Assembly: GCA_014084085.1 (NCBI GenBank)
Contig: NPFB01000125.1
Location: forward strand, 132,040-196,039
DNA length: 64,000 nt
DNA from: Hondaea fermentalgiana
Lineage: Eukaryota > Sar > Bigyra > Thraustochytrida > Thraustochytriidae
Direction: 5' to 3'
Positions 20,107 through 29,180 of this stretch are shown piece after piece. The position numbers and the translations under genes were made by a program. Position 1 is the first letter of the stretch. Each line of letters starts with the position of its first letter. The notes beneath the pieces were generated by a model. It was not told the DNA's origin, searched no databases, and saw nothing but the letters and a program-made list of their open reading frames with translations.

Positions 20107-20142
20107 GCTTGGCTTGGCTTGGCTTGGCGTGGCGTGGCGTGG
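20107..20142. repeat. Composite pentamer array (GGCTT)n(GGCGT)n, copy 1
   Basis: Three to four GGCTT/AGCTT pentamers run directly into three GGCGT pentamers. The same composite occurs at 20904-20941. Confidence 0.85.
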
Positions 20143-20903
20143 CCTTCCTCGCAGCCCTGCATCTGCCGCCGTCGAACACTCGGTCTCGCAACGCACGACA
20201 GGACAGGCTGCAGCTGGTGGCAGACGGCTGCAGCCAGCACAGCTGCGAACGCGACACACGAGACTCCCGCGTGGCTTCGGGCCCAGAAGAAGAAGAAGAA
20301 GAAGAAGAAGAAGAGCTCGAGCTTGTTGGAAAAGGTCGACGCAGCTGCCGACACGAACGAGGCCGTGGTCCAGCCGCACCGCCATCAATGGCCTCACGGC
20401 ATGGCAAGCCCGGCCCGCCGCCGCCGCCGCTGCCGCCGGCCGTGGCCGCTGACAGCCCCGACGACGACAGTCCGAACGCGCGTGCTGGCCGGCCGGCCCG
20501 GGGTCGGTCGCAGCCGCGCGGTCGGTAGGAAGGCGGGCTCGGGCGCCGCTGCCGCCGCTGACACTGCAGGCAGGAGCGGCGACTCACCTCGCTGGCCAGG
20601 TGCTGAATACAGCGCACGCATTTCTCCCACCCAGGCCCGCGTTTTTGCGTGCTCGCGTGCGTGCATGCTTGCTTGCTTGCTCGCTTGCTTGCTTGCTTGC
20701 TTGCTTGCTTGCGTGGTCTCCATCGGCGTCGCCACTGGCCACGGCCATCGCCACCGAGATCGAGGCTGGCGCGGACGACGCAGATCTCGCCGGAATCGAG
20801 AGCGGAGACGAGAAGCCGCACAGGGTCGCGAGCTCGGGCACGACGATCATCACTCAGACGTGGACGTGGACGTGGACGTGGACGTGGACGTGCAGTGCAG
20901 TGC

Positions 20904-20941
20904 TGGCTTGGCTTGGCTTGGCTTGGCGTGGCGTGGCGTGG
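20904..20941. repeat. Composite pentamer array (GGCTT)n(GGCGT)n, copy 2
   Basis: Same orientation, same pentamer order and same copy numbers as the array about 800 bp upstream. It directly follows a (GTGGAC)n run. Confidence 0.85.
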
Positions 20942-22604
20942 AGCTGCCGAGCTGCCAGGAGCGCCTGGGAAGAGGAAGAGCCTGCATGCTGCCACTGCCT
21001 GCAAAGAGGAGTGGCGGCGAGCGGGCGAGGAAGCGCGAATTCGGCGCGTCGCACGGCGGAGCATGCGATCGACGCCGCGGCATGGACGACGACAGCAGCC
21101 GTCGTTCGGTTTCCGGCTCGGCGCGACGAGTGGCACGCGACTGGGAGTGTGCTGCGGCCGCGCAGAGCAGAGCAGCGGGATGAAAAATTGAAAATTTGGG
21201 CGGGCGAGGGCACGGTGTGCTCCCGTACGAGCGGACGAGCAAGCCTTGGGCGGCGCGCGGAGAGGACGTCACGGTGCTCCGCAGCCGCGCGAGGTCATGG
21301 AGCCTCTACCTCGGCAGCGCAATTGCAGCCAAGTATGAGGGAAATCAAGTGGCAGAGGGGGCTTTTAAAAAAATCGTACAGGGACGCGCAGTCGAATCGA
21401 TGACACGCGCGCGCAACCCGTGCCAGCTCAACGAATTCGGAGACCGCACTGCGACTCGCGTAGCAGAAATTCTTCCGCCCCCCGTGCGGCTCCAGCGAGC
21501 CCAGCCAGACCAGCGTCCGTCCTAAATTCACGTCCTCGTCTTGATGATTTTTCCATCGATCCATGCTGCCCTCGACAGCGACGCCGAGGCGATCCTGGCG
21601 CATGCGCGCTACCATCTTGACGGTAGCAGTGACAGCGATAACGAGACGCCCAGCTGCAGCAGCTCGATCGCTAGGTAGTAGGCCTGGTGACTCGCCCCGC
21701 TGTCGCTGCCGTTCCGTCTTCCAGCGGGGCCAAGCAAGCTCCAGCGCGTGGACGAATTCGACGAGGTCCCGGGGGGAATGATGGATTGAAACTCGTCTTC
21801 ACACCAGGACGACCGATCTCCCCGTGCAGCTGATGCAGCAGCAGTACTCCCGCTCCTGCTGCTCCTGCTGCGGCAACGGCAGCGACGATGGCAGCGACAA
21901 TGGACGGAGAGTCGCGCAGGGTCCGCGGACCAAGATCCTCAACTTCCGGTTAGCTGCAGCGCGAGCAGAGTACCCGCTACCGCTGCCGGACGCGCGGTCG
22001 GCCACGTCAATCACAGTTGAGACGCAGACTTGCATTGCTTGCCTGCACCCATTGCAAGTTCAACGTGAACGATAATACTGAAGAAGAAAGAACGCTTTGT
22101 GAAAGATAGACTTTTTGAGAGCGCCCCATTGGCCGGACCGTTAGTTGAGCAGCTGTGGGCAGGGCAGGCTGCGACACCCGTCGCCATATTAACACAATAC
22201 GTCGGGCTTATCAGCGAGGTCCCCCGCCCCTTGCGTACGGGAAAATGTGGGGGCAGGGTGGGAGAGTGCTTTTTATGCCAAGCATCCGCGAGAGAGTGGG
22301 ACCGAAAGCGGCGAAAAGGGCGCAACGAGCATGTGCACGCTTGCGGACGCGCACGCGCCAGCGCGTAGAGAGAGCAGACGAGCAGAGCAGAGCACGGACG
22401 TTCGAGAGCGACGACGTGCCGATCGGGGGACGCTCCTGCCGAGGACGAGCGCTAAAGGCCTCACACGGCGCTAGCTCCGGGCGGTTCTGCTCGTGCCTGT
22501 CCACCTGTCGTTGCTATTGATCCTCGGTCGGTCGGCTCGAGTCCAGCGGCAATTTGCGCACGAGGAGACCTCAACGCGGCGACAAGCGTAGCGCGCGACT
22601 CACG

Positions 22605-23192
22605 ATGATCATCTGCATTGGACCCTGCTGCGTGCCAGTGTATGCGCTTCTGCCCTTCATTATGGCCTTCTTTGCACGTTTCAAGGAGACTATCATGACC
22701 TGGTGGTACGGAACGAGCAGTGCCGAGGCTGACTGCGGCGTCCATTGCGAGAACGGGGTATGCGAATTGAAAAAGCCCATGGTCGCCAACCCGGCGGAAG
22801 ACGGCACTAGCGCAGAGGCCTCCGATGCCTCTACAACCTGGGACCAGGCTACAAAAGAAGTGGCTGTTCTGGAATCCAACGAGGACTGGGACGAACTCAA
22901 AAAGGCGAGCGAAGCCGGCCGCACGTTTGTGGCCAAATTCACCGCCGACTGGTGTGGGCCTTGCAAGAAGATTGCACCGGTCTTTAAGGAACTCTGCGCC
23001 GAAGTCAACGCTGCCAAGAACAGTGCCAAATTTGTAGAAATTGACGTCGACGAGCTCGATGAGGTCTCTGCCGATGTCAAGGTTTCGGCCATGCCCACCT
23101 TTGTGGTCTTTAAGAACGGCAGCGAAGTCGATCGTCTTATGGGCGCGCACGAAGACAAGCTTCGAGCTCTCGTTGCAAAACATTGCAAGTAA
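22605..23192 (+). CDS. Thioredoxin-domain protein with N-terminal membrane anchor
   Basis: 195 residues from the ATG at 22605. Residues 1-36 (MIICIGPCCVPVYALLPFIM, then AFFARFKETIMTWWYG) form a cysteine-containing hydrophobic anchor resembling the short UPF0729/C18orf32-type membrane segment; this is recognition from memory and tentative. A linker with CGVHCENGVC (residues 44-53) and acidic sequence follows. The thioredoxin fold covers about 85-195 with an intact redox site WCGPC at 116-120 and the cis-proline motif SAMPTFVVFKNG. The redox cysteines and cis-Pro are present, so it should be an active disulfide reductase. It was probably anchored to a membrane (ER or lipid-droplet surface by analogy) with the domain in the cytosol; the topology is inferred. 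Confidence 0.88.
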   Translation: MIICIGPCCVPVYALLPFIMAFFARFKETIMTWWYGTSSAEADCGVHCENGVCELKKPMVANPAEDGTSAEASDASTTWDQATKEVAVLESNEDWDELKKASEAGRTFVAKFTADWCGPCKKIAPVFKELCAEVNAAKNSAKFVEIDVDELDEVSADVKVSAMPTFVVFKNGSEVDRLMGAHEDKLRALVAKHCK

Positions 23193-23569
23193 GAAGGAAG
23201 AGATGAGGGGAAATTGATAAAAGAAAAGAAAAAAGAGGGAAGCCATCATGAAAGCACAGCTCGATCAAGCTTCTCCATTTCTCCAAATCTACAACTTCCA
23301 ATGTGTATCGCTATGCTTATCTGCAAAGTGTTTTGTGGGATATATTTTCCTTCTTCTACGTTTTGTTCCATACTTTTTCTTCTTCTTTGCGCGAACGAAC
23401 CGCAGCTTGTTGCATGCGTACGTTCAAACCATGAACCCAATTTGCGAAACGTCTGACCGAGGTTCAGGGTTCATGATGCATGCATTCATAAGTGCAAGGG
23501 GTTAAAAAAAAGAAGGCTGAAAGCTTTCCTTTTTTAATTTTAAAATTAAACTCCCTTGACCTCGAGAAT
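23193..23569. other. Intergenic between convergent thioredoxin and Kintoun genes
   Basis: AT-rich 3' flank with TTAATTTTAAAATTAA near 23534-23549 and (GCAT)-like words near 23478. No gene is seen. Confidence 0.45.
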
Positions 23570-25651
23570 CTAATCCAAATCAAAGATGCTCTTGTTCCGC
23601 AACTCAAGACGGCTGCTGGGCTTGTGCGTCTTTTCGGTGACGACAGGACCCTCGTCCCGCGGCGCTGAAGGAACTGGATCGTCTTGCTTCGCTTCAGCAG
23701 GCCTCGTTGACGTTGCCGGCGAAACCGCCGGCGCAGTATCACGGTAATATCCCAGACCTTGGGTGTCACGCTTGAAGACGAAACCGGACTTGGCGCCTCC
23801 AAAGGCACTTGAGGGAATAAAGTTGGCATCTGCCACACCATTCGACTGCTCGAGCTGGTCTTCCATGTCCTTATCTGGGTCCTGAATGCTTTCGGATTCG
23901 GGGACTGCCGGTGGCGGGGCGGCATCTTCTGCAGGCGTCGACTTCTTAGTCTCCTCATGGTCTTCAAGACGCGGGAGAGGCAGTGCCGCTGCGGCTTTCG
24001 CAGCAGCAAGAATTTCGGCGAGCTTGTCTGCTTCGCTCAAGGTCTTTTCCTCGTCATCTTTGCCTCCCTTCTCTTCGTCGGCCCAGCGCACGCGCCGCTC
24101 CTGTCCCTTGTTGGCCTTATCCTCCTCCTCCTCTTCTTCTTCTTCCACCTTCAAATCTTCGTTCATCGAGGGCTTTTCGTCCTCTTTCTTGGGGTCCTGA
24201 ATTTGACACTGAGGCTCTTCAGAAGCTGAGCTTGACTCTTTTTGGTCTGTCGCTTCAGAGTTCGCAAGGACATCCCCCGCATCTTCTGCCTCGCTCGAGC
24301 TTGCAACAGAAACGTCTTGGACGAGCGAAGAAGGTACGCTTTCTATGGTACGCTGAGCAGGTCTGGCTGCCGCGCGCTCCTGAAGAGCTCGTTCGTGATG
24401 CTCAATCTCTTCATCAGAAGGCGGGCGAACAGGGAGCACAACCTCGAGCAAGCGCGCCGTCTTGTCAAACTTGGCCGCTCCGTTGTCCTCGTCAACCGGA
24501 TACGGCAGGTCCAAATTCAAGAGATACTCGGCAGGCGCTCCTGCGACGGTACTGAGCTTGAAGAGATGCTCCGAAGTTTCGATGTCAAGGTACTTGGCCG
24601 ATTTAAGTTTTGGCACCTGCACCCGTACGACGAGCTCCTTGGGTCTTCTCTTCATGAGACTGGCTCGGGCCTGCAGTCGCTCGTCTTCCACAAAGTCGCC
24701 AAGGTCAAGCTTGCCACGATGAGTCAGCGTATACTTGGGCTGTGTGCTCGGAGGCTCCGGAGCCGTTTCCTTTACAGGGGCCTCTGTTTCCGACAGCACT
24801 TCAATTCCCTTTGTTGCTTTGGACTGTGGCGCCGTAGCAGCAGAAGGCTTGGATGCAACTCCACCTTTGTTTCCCTCTACGCCTGCTCCTGCTGCAACTG
24901 CCTGTGCAAGCTTGGTTGTGTTGGCGCCTGCGTTGGCCTCGTTCTTGTTCTCTTTGCCCTTTTCCACACCAATCTGCATCACCGCAGGTTTGCCTCCGAT
25001 GCAAGCCACATTTTGCAGAACTTTGGCAGTAATGCGTTTGATTTTAACGTCCTCTTTCATGACGTCTGCGATGCGCTTATCGACGGCGTCAAGAGCGGTG
25101 TCAATCACCATCTTGCGGAAACGGTCGTCCTTGACGCAGCGCCGCAGAACATCCGGGTGCAGCGCAAAGTCAAAGGTCGGATGGGCATCGGCCCGATTGT
25201 CCTTTTCGTGGCGCATGGGGCCAAGCGAGTACGGGAGGCTCCAGCTGACGCCCTTGGGTCCGCGCTGCGCCGAAGGCGGCTCGAGTTCCTCCAGACTACA
25301 GATGTTGATGAAAATTTTGCCGGCTTCCTTGCCCTGTTCCAGCCGCTTCGCCTTGACGACAAAGCCGGCTTTCGGATAAGCCAGCCGCATGTTTTCCGGA
25401 ACCTGGTTGTCCCGCTCCAGCTGCCGAAGGTAGGTCTCTTGCTCTTCGCGGTATTTCGGGTCCGAGATTTCATCCATGTATTCCTTCATGAGTTTGGTAA
25501 ACTCTGGCTTCTTCATCGCGCTCATGAACTGTTCTTGCTCCTCACTCGTCATCTTGAGTTTTTCCTTGCCGCTTTCCATGGCTGCTTTGACGCACGCGTT
25601 GAACATGTCGTCAGGCATCTCTGCCACTTTCTTCGCGGACGTGGAGGCCAT
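23570..25651 (-). CDS. DNAAF2: Kintoun/DNAAF2-like dynein axonemal assembly factor (PIH1 + CS-like)
   Basis: 693 residues, ATG at 25651. An N-terminal helical segment precedes a PIH1 domain of about residues 80-230 (YPKAGFVVKAKRLEQGKEAG, then KIFINICS, WSLPYSLGP, and DFALHPDVLRRC). A linker follows, and then a PIH1-C/CS-like beta-sandwich at about 305-420 (PKYTLTHRGKLDLGDF, then PKELVVRVQVPKLKSAKYLD and LEVVLPVRPP). The remaining 270 residues are acidic, Glu/Ser/Ala-rich and disordered. In animals and green algae this protein, with HSP90/R2TP-type chaperones, preassembles outer and inner dynein arms in the cytoplasm. Its presence implies motile flagella in the life cycle, as expected for zoospores. 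Confidence 0.87.
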   Translation of the reverse strand: MASTSAKKVAEMPDDMFNACVKAAMESGKEKLKMTSEEQEQFMSAMKKPEFTKLMKEYMDEISDPKYREEQETYLRQLERDNQVPENMRLAYPKAGFVVKAKRLEQGKEAGKIFINICSLEELEPPSAQRGPKGVSWSLPYSLGPMRHEKDNRADAHPTFDFALHPDVLRRCVKDDRFRKMVIDTALDAVDKRIADVMKEDVKIKRITAKVLQNVACIGGKPAVMQIGVEKGKENKNEANAGANTTKLAQAVAAGAGVEGNKGGVASKPSAATAPQSKATKGIEVLSETEAPVKETAPEPPSTQPKYTLTHRGKLDLGDFVEDERLQARASLMKRRPKELVVRVQVPKLKSAKYLDIETSEHLFKLSTVAGAPAEYLLNLDLPYPVDEDNGAAKFDKTARLLEVVLPVRPPSDEEIEHHERALQERAAARPAQRTIESVPSSLVQDVSVASSSEAEDAGDVLANSEATDQKESSSASEEPQCQIQDPKKEDEKPSMNEDLKVEEEEEEEEDKANKGQERRVRWADEEKGGKDDEEKTLSEADKLAEILAAAKAAAALPLPRLEDHEETKKSTPAEDAAPPPAVPESESIQDPDKDMEDQLEQSNGVADANFIPSSAFGGAKSGFVFKRDTQGLGYYRDTAPAVSPATSTRPAEAKQDDPVPSAPRDEGPVVTEKTHKPSSRLELRNKSIFDLD

Positions 25652-26066
25652 TGTCGCTCACGAGCAAACGATCAAGAAAGCAAGCACTTGGTTGCGTGGG
25701 TCCTCCTCGGTCAGAACGTGGTGCTCCTTCTCCTGATTCTCTTGGCGCCCGCTCCAGTGTCCCAGATTGCGGCAATGCCTCCTCTGCCTTGCCCTTGCTC
25801 CTACTCCAGCTCGTCTAGCGAGCCCAAAGACTGCTTCCCTTCTTTCCTTCTTTCTTTCTTTTCTTTTCTTTCCGTTGAGCGCCGTTGGAGACTCTTGTCA
25901 CCAGTAGTAACTATGAGTTGCCATTTATAACTAGTTTTAGAACTAGTTGCAAAACTAAAACACTTGCTCCGACGGAGCCCGCACCGAGAGGACCACCAGC
26001 CGCCTGGCAGGCCAAGCGAGCGCGGAGGACAAGACCAAGCAAGAATCCCGACGCGCAGCACTCGCG
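25652..26066. other. Divergent intergenic region, Kintoun / RRP41
   Basis: A compact bidirectional promoter region of 415 bp. It contains a pyrimidine-rich CTTTCTTT stretch at about 25845-25880 and an imperfect inverted ACTAGTT word at about 25930-25950. No gene is seen. Confidence 0.5.
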
Positions 26067-27110
26067 ATGGAGTTTGTACAGCTGTCCGGCTTGCGCGGCG
26101 ACGGCCGCCGCGGCAATGAAGTCCGCAAGCTAGGGTGCCACTTTGGTGCCGTCGTAGACTGCGACGGATCGGCCATGTTGGACCAGGGGCTCACCAAGGT
26201 CCTCGCCTGCGTCCACGGCCCGCGCGAGGTTGCGCAGCGTAGCGCGTACGTTTGTTGACTCGTATCAAGGTGCCGATGTCCTCGAGGACGACGAGAGCAA
26301 GCTTGGCATCGAAATGTGTTTCGTGTCATCAACAGTAGAGAATTGAGACTAACAAGGCTCGATGGCCTGCCCACTCACAGAGCGCTACACGATCGCGCGA
26401 TTGTTCGCTGCGAAGTATCGCAAGCTCCATTTAGCACAACAGAGAGACGACGAAGGCGACCTGGTACGTGATTGACTGGAATAAGAACAGAATTGGAGTT
26501 GACGAAAAGATAACATGAGAGCAACAAGGACTAACGCGGAACGTGATGCCACACGTCTTGAACTTGTGTCTTGGAATGTGGCTTGGGATTTGCAGGTGAT
26601 CGGCGATCACTAGCCGTGGCCAACTTTGTGCAGGACACATTTACCCAAGTCATTCAGACGGAGCTGTTTAAAGGTTCACAGATTGACATAACCATTCACA
26701 TTCTGCAGGCCGACGGAGGCGTACTCGCGGCCTGCGTAAACGCCACAACTGCAGCTCTGATTCATGCAGGTGTGCCCATGGTGGACTTTGTAACGTGCTG
26801 CAATGTTGGCTATCTTGATCACACTGCTCTTTTGGATCTTAATCACGTCGAGGAGCTTGCAGGCGGCCCCGAGCTCTCGTTGACATTGCTTCCGAAATCA
26901 GGTAAAGTCCTCACCATGCGAATGGCTAGCAGCTCGGTTCGTGTTACGGAAAAGCTTTTGCAGCAGCTTTTGGACGAAGCGCAAGCTGGCTGTCAACTGA
27001 TTCACAAGGTTCTCGATAGCAAGGTGCGCGAGCTCGTCGCTGTCGCTGTCAAGAAGCGCCATGGTGCCGACCCCGACGCGGAGATCGCTGATGCTCCCGC
27101 ATACCAATGA
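26067..27110 (+). CDS. RRP41: Exosome core subunit RRP41 (EXOSC4), three exons
   Basis: Exons 26067-26245, 26381-26463 and 26596-27110 join to 258 residues. Intron 1 (135 bp) is GTACGTTT...GACTAAC...CACTCACAG; intron 2 (132 bp) is GTACGTG...GACTAAC...TTTGCAG. The joins restore the conserved RNase PH block: GPREVAQRSA, then ALHDRAIVRCEVSQAPFSTT, then ERRRRRPGDRRS. The protein starts MEFVQLSGLRGDGRRGNEVRK (the RxDGR start of the family). It continues with SQIDITIHILQADGGVLAAC, VNATTAALIHAGVPM and DLNHVEE. Rrp41 is one of six RNase PH-like ring subunits of the nuclear and cytoplasmic RNA exosome and is structural rather than catalytic in most eukaryotes. It is convergent with RPL9. Confidence 0.95.
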
Positions 27111-27630
27111 TGCTGCTGATGATGATGACGATGACAAGAACCGCGAACCAGCGACAGGATGATGGGCCATGTGCCGTCGTCCACGTAAACTCTTTGAAAC
27201 ATTACAAAAAAGCCACTCGTTTCTAGTTTTTTCTTTCTTGGTTTTTTTGTTTTTTTGTTTGTTTGGTTGTTTGGTTGTTTTTCGTCAGACAGACGACCCA
27301 AAAAGCATCCACTTGTCTCAAAATTGGCCTTCCGCGAGAAGATTCTTTGTGACCGCTTGCTCTCCTCTCAGCAGAATTCAAGCACCAAGATCAACGGCAA
27401 AAGGAAATGTGTCAACAGAGAGAGAGAAGAGAGAAGGGGAGACGAAAGTACGTGTAAAGGTCCCAGATCACCACAACGCACGGGCGTACATGTTAGGCCG
27501 GCAACCAGCCGCACCTCTTGCCGAAAAGAAAGCAAAGAAAATGACAAGAACAAGAAATCAAATCAAAAAAACGCCCGCACCACACCACGACGGCATGGAT
27601 ACGAAATAGGATGGCAATAGTTGTGCAAAA
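27111..27630. other. Intergenic between convergent RRP41 and RPL9
   Basis: A GAT/GAC microsatellite at about 27113-27137 and a T-rich GTTTTTTTG stretch at 27238-27282. No gene is recognised. Confidence 0.5.
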
Positions 27631-28496
27631 TCATTCCTCGTCCTCGATGGGGCCCTTCTCAGAGACGTACACACCGTCGAGGAACTTACGGATATCCTTG
27701 TTGCGGACCTTGCACTTGCACTGGATCTCGGCAGCAGACTGCGAGACAGCGTCGATGTCGTTACCCTCGAGGATGAGCTGGTCCTTGACCGCGGTGCCCT
27801 TCTCGATGGTGGTGTCGGCACGCATGTTGACGCGGAACACCTTCTTCTGGCCAAGGAAGTTTCGGATCTCGACCTCCTTGTTGCCGTTGATGACGGCGTT
27901 AATGGGAAAGTGAGCGTACACCAGGCGCATCTTGTACCGGTAGCCCTTGGTGACACCGGTGAACATGTTGGAGATGGAGGAGCAGATGCTTCGGATGCAG
28001 GCGAGCTCCTTCTTGAGGCCGTGCCATTTCTCCACCTTGATGAAGGACTCCTCGCCCTTCTCCACCTTGGTGATCTCCACGCTCTGGTGCGAGTAGTTAC
28101 GCTCCAGCTTGCCGCGGGGGCCCTCGACGATGACCGTGCGGGCCTTGAGGGTCACCTCGACTGTAGTTTTTCGTCCAAAGTCGCAACAGCGTCGTTTCTC
28201 CGTTAGTCTTCTCCATTCTTTCGCCGCCTCTCGAGGTCGTCCCTGTCCTCTTCCTCTCTCCCTCCACGCGTCTGGATCCCCAGGCCGCTTGTCGCCTCAA
28301 GCTGTCCAGCGCGGCTGGCCGCCTCGCCTCGCCGCCCAGCCAGCCAATGGCGCAGACGTCCATCCATCCATCCTTGCATGCGCATCCATCTCTCGCGCTG
28401 CCTGCGCGCAGACCTCCGGCCCGCTCTCGCTCCGCGCGGGGAGCACGTACCGCCCTCGGGGATGGGCACGAGCCGCGACGCGGTGATGGTCTTCAT
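27631..28496 (-). CDS. RPL9: 60S ribosomal protein L9 (uL6), two exons
   Basis: Exon 1 is 28496-28451 and exon 2 is 28160-27631, together 191 residues, the usual length for the family. The 290-bp intron begins GTACGTG, has GACTAAC at 28208-28202 and ends CTACAG. Splicing restores MKTITASRLVPIPEG-V-EV, followed by TLKARTVIVEGPRGKLERNY, matching the family N terminus. Further family blocks are RSICSSISNMFTGVTKGYRY, KMRLVYAHFPINAV, EIRNFLGQKK, LEGNDIDAVSQSAAEIQ and NKDIRKFLDGVYVSEKG. The protein sits near the P-stalk base of the large subunit. Upstream lie five CAAGTG cores spaced 21-23 bp apart and a CCAGGGTTAGGG box, the layout also seen at Ub-S30. Confidence 0.97.
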
Positions 28497-28613
28497 CCTG
28501 GCTGCTGCTGCGTTGCTGCCTCCGGTGCTGCTGCTCGACTCTGTTTTGATGGCTCTCTCCCCTCTCCCCCGCCGCCGCCCACTATGCAAGCAGGCGCGGG
28601 CGCGGCGGAGGGC

Positions 28614-28706
28614 CACTTGCGCCGGCGCAGGCCCCACTTGCGCGCCCGAGAGGTCCACTTGCGCGCCGCCGCGCGCGCACTTGCGCGCCGCCGCATAGCC
28701 CACTTG
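28614..28706 (-). promoter_or_regulatory. Phased CAAGTG array, RPL9 promoter
   Basis: On the plus strand CACTTG starts at 28614, 28635, 28656, 28678 and 28701 (spacings 21, 21, 22, 23). Four of the five are followed directly by CGCG or CGCC. In the direction of RPL9 transcription they read GGCGCAAGTGG-like, about 118-210 bp before the ATG. This matches the core, orientation, distance and periodicity of the Ub-S30 array. Confidence 0.65.
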
Positions 28707-28790
28707 CGCGCCGCGCGAACCTAACCGGGGCCCCGGCCGCCGGTCATTCGGCGAAGGCGGCGGAAGGGGGGCGCGCCGGAGTCGGGGAAG

Positions 28791-28802
28791 CCCTAACCCT
28801 GG
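28791..28802 (-). promoter_or_regulatory. Telo-box-like element CCAGGGTTAGGG upstream of RPL9
   Basis: In the RPL9 sense direction the sequence is CCAGGGTTAGGG, identical over 12 bases to the element upstream of Ub-S30. Related GGTTAGG words occur at about 28720-28726, and GGGGTTAGG (opposite strand) near 28816-28824. Confidence 0.5.
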
Positions 28803-29180
28803 GCGGCGGAAAGGGAGGGGTTAGGTTTGGGAGGGAGGGGGGAGGGGCGATTGGGGGCCTGGGGAGATTAGGGCCCCGGGTGGAGAATGGGGCGAGGAAG
28901 GAGACGGGAGAAAGGAGAGGGAAGGGTGGTGCAACTTGGGTCATCGATCGGCACGGCGTGGGGCCGCGCCGTGAGTGTGTGTGTGGAGAAAGACGAAGGG
29001 CTTGTGCTCGGCGTTGACGAGTGTAAATTGAAAGGAAATAAAAAAGGAGGCAAAATCATGGATGAATGACTGAATGACTGAATGAATGAATGAATGAATG
29101 ATGATGGAACTCGTTTCGTCATCAAGGTCTGTCTGTCTACCTACCCTGAGGTAGTAGATGAAGAAGGAAAAGGAGGATAA

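Larger units (their letters stand above)
18117..22604. other. Long gene-poor, microsatellite-rich region
   Basis: About 4.5 kb with no protein I can recognise. It carries (ACT)n at about 18178-18211, (CTTG)n at about 18417-18450, a GGCT-rich minisatellite at about 19715-19775, (GAA)n at about 20286-20313, (CTTG)n at about 20666-20711, (GTGGAC)n at about 20858-20889, and two copies of a composite GGCTT/GGCGT array described separately. It forms the divergent upstream region between permease paralog 2 and the thioredoxin gene. A non-coding transcript cannot be excluded. Confidence 0.5.
28497..29180. other. RPL9 upstream region / myosin 3' flank
   Basis: Contains the promoter array and telo-box-like element described separately, a G-rich stretch at about 28805-28860, and an (ATGA)n microsatellite at about 29065-29102. 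No further gene is seen. Confidence 0.6.

Noticed and set aside
21544..21840. Possible small two-exon gene (ATG at 21544, donor AG|GTAGTA near 21675, acceptor CTTCCAG at 21724)
   Set aside because: The implied intron is only about 50 bp, lacks GACTAAC and uses a non-GTACGT donor; the protein is low-complexity and not recognised.
28791..28830. Interstitial telomere or chromosome-fusion scar
   Set aside because: Only single TTAGGG units are present, and the identical 12-mer sits in the equivalent place at a second ribosomal-protein promoter, so a regulatory element explains it better.
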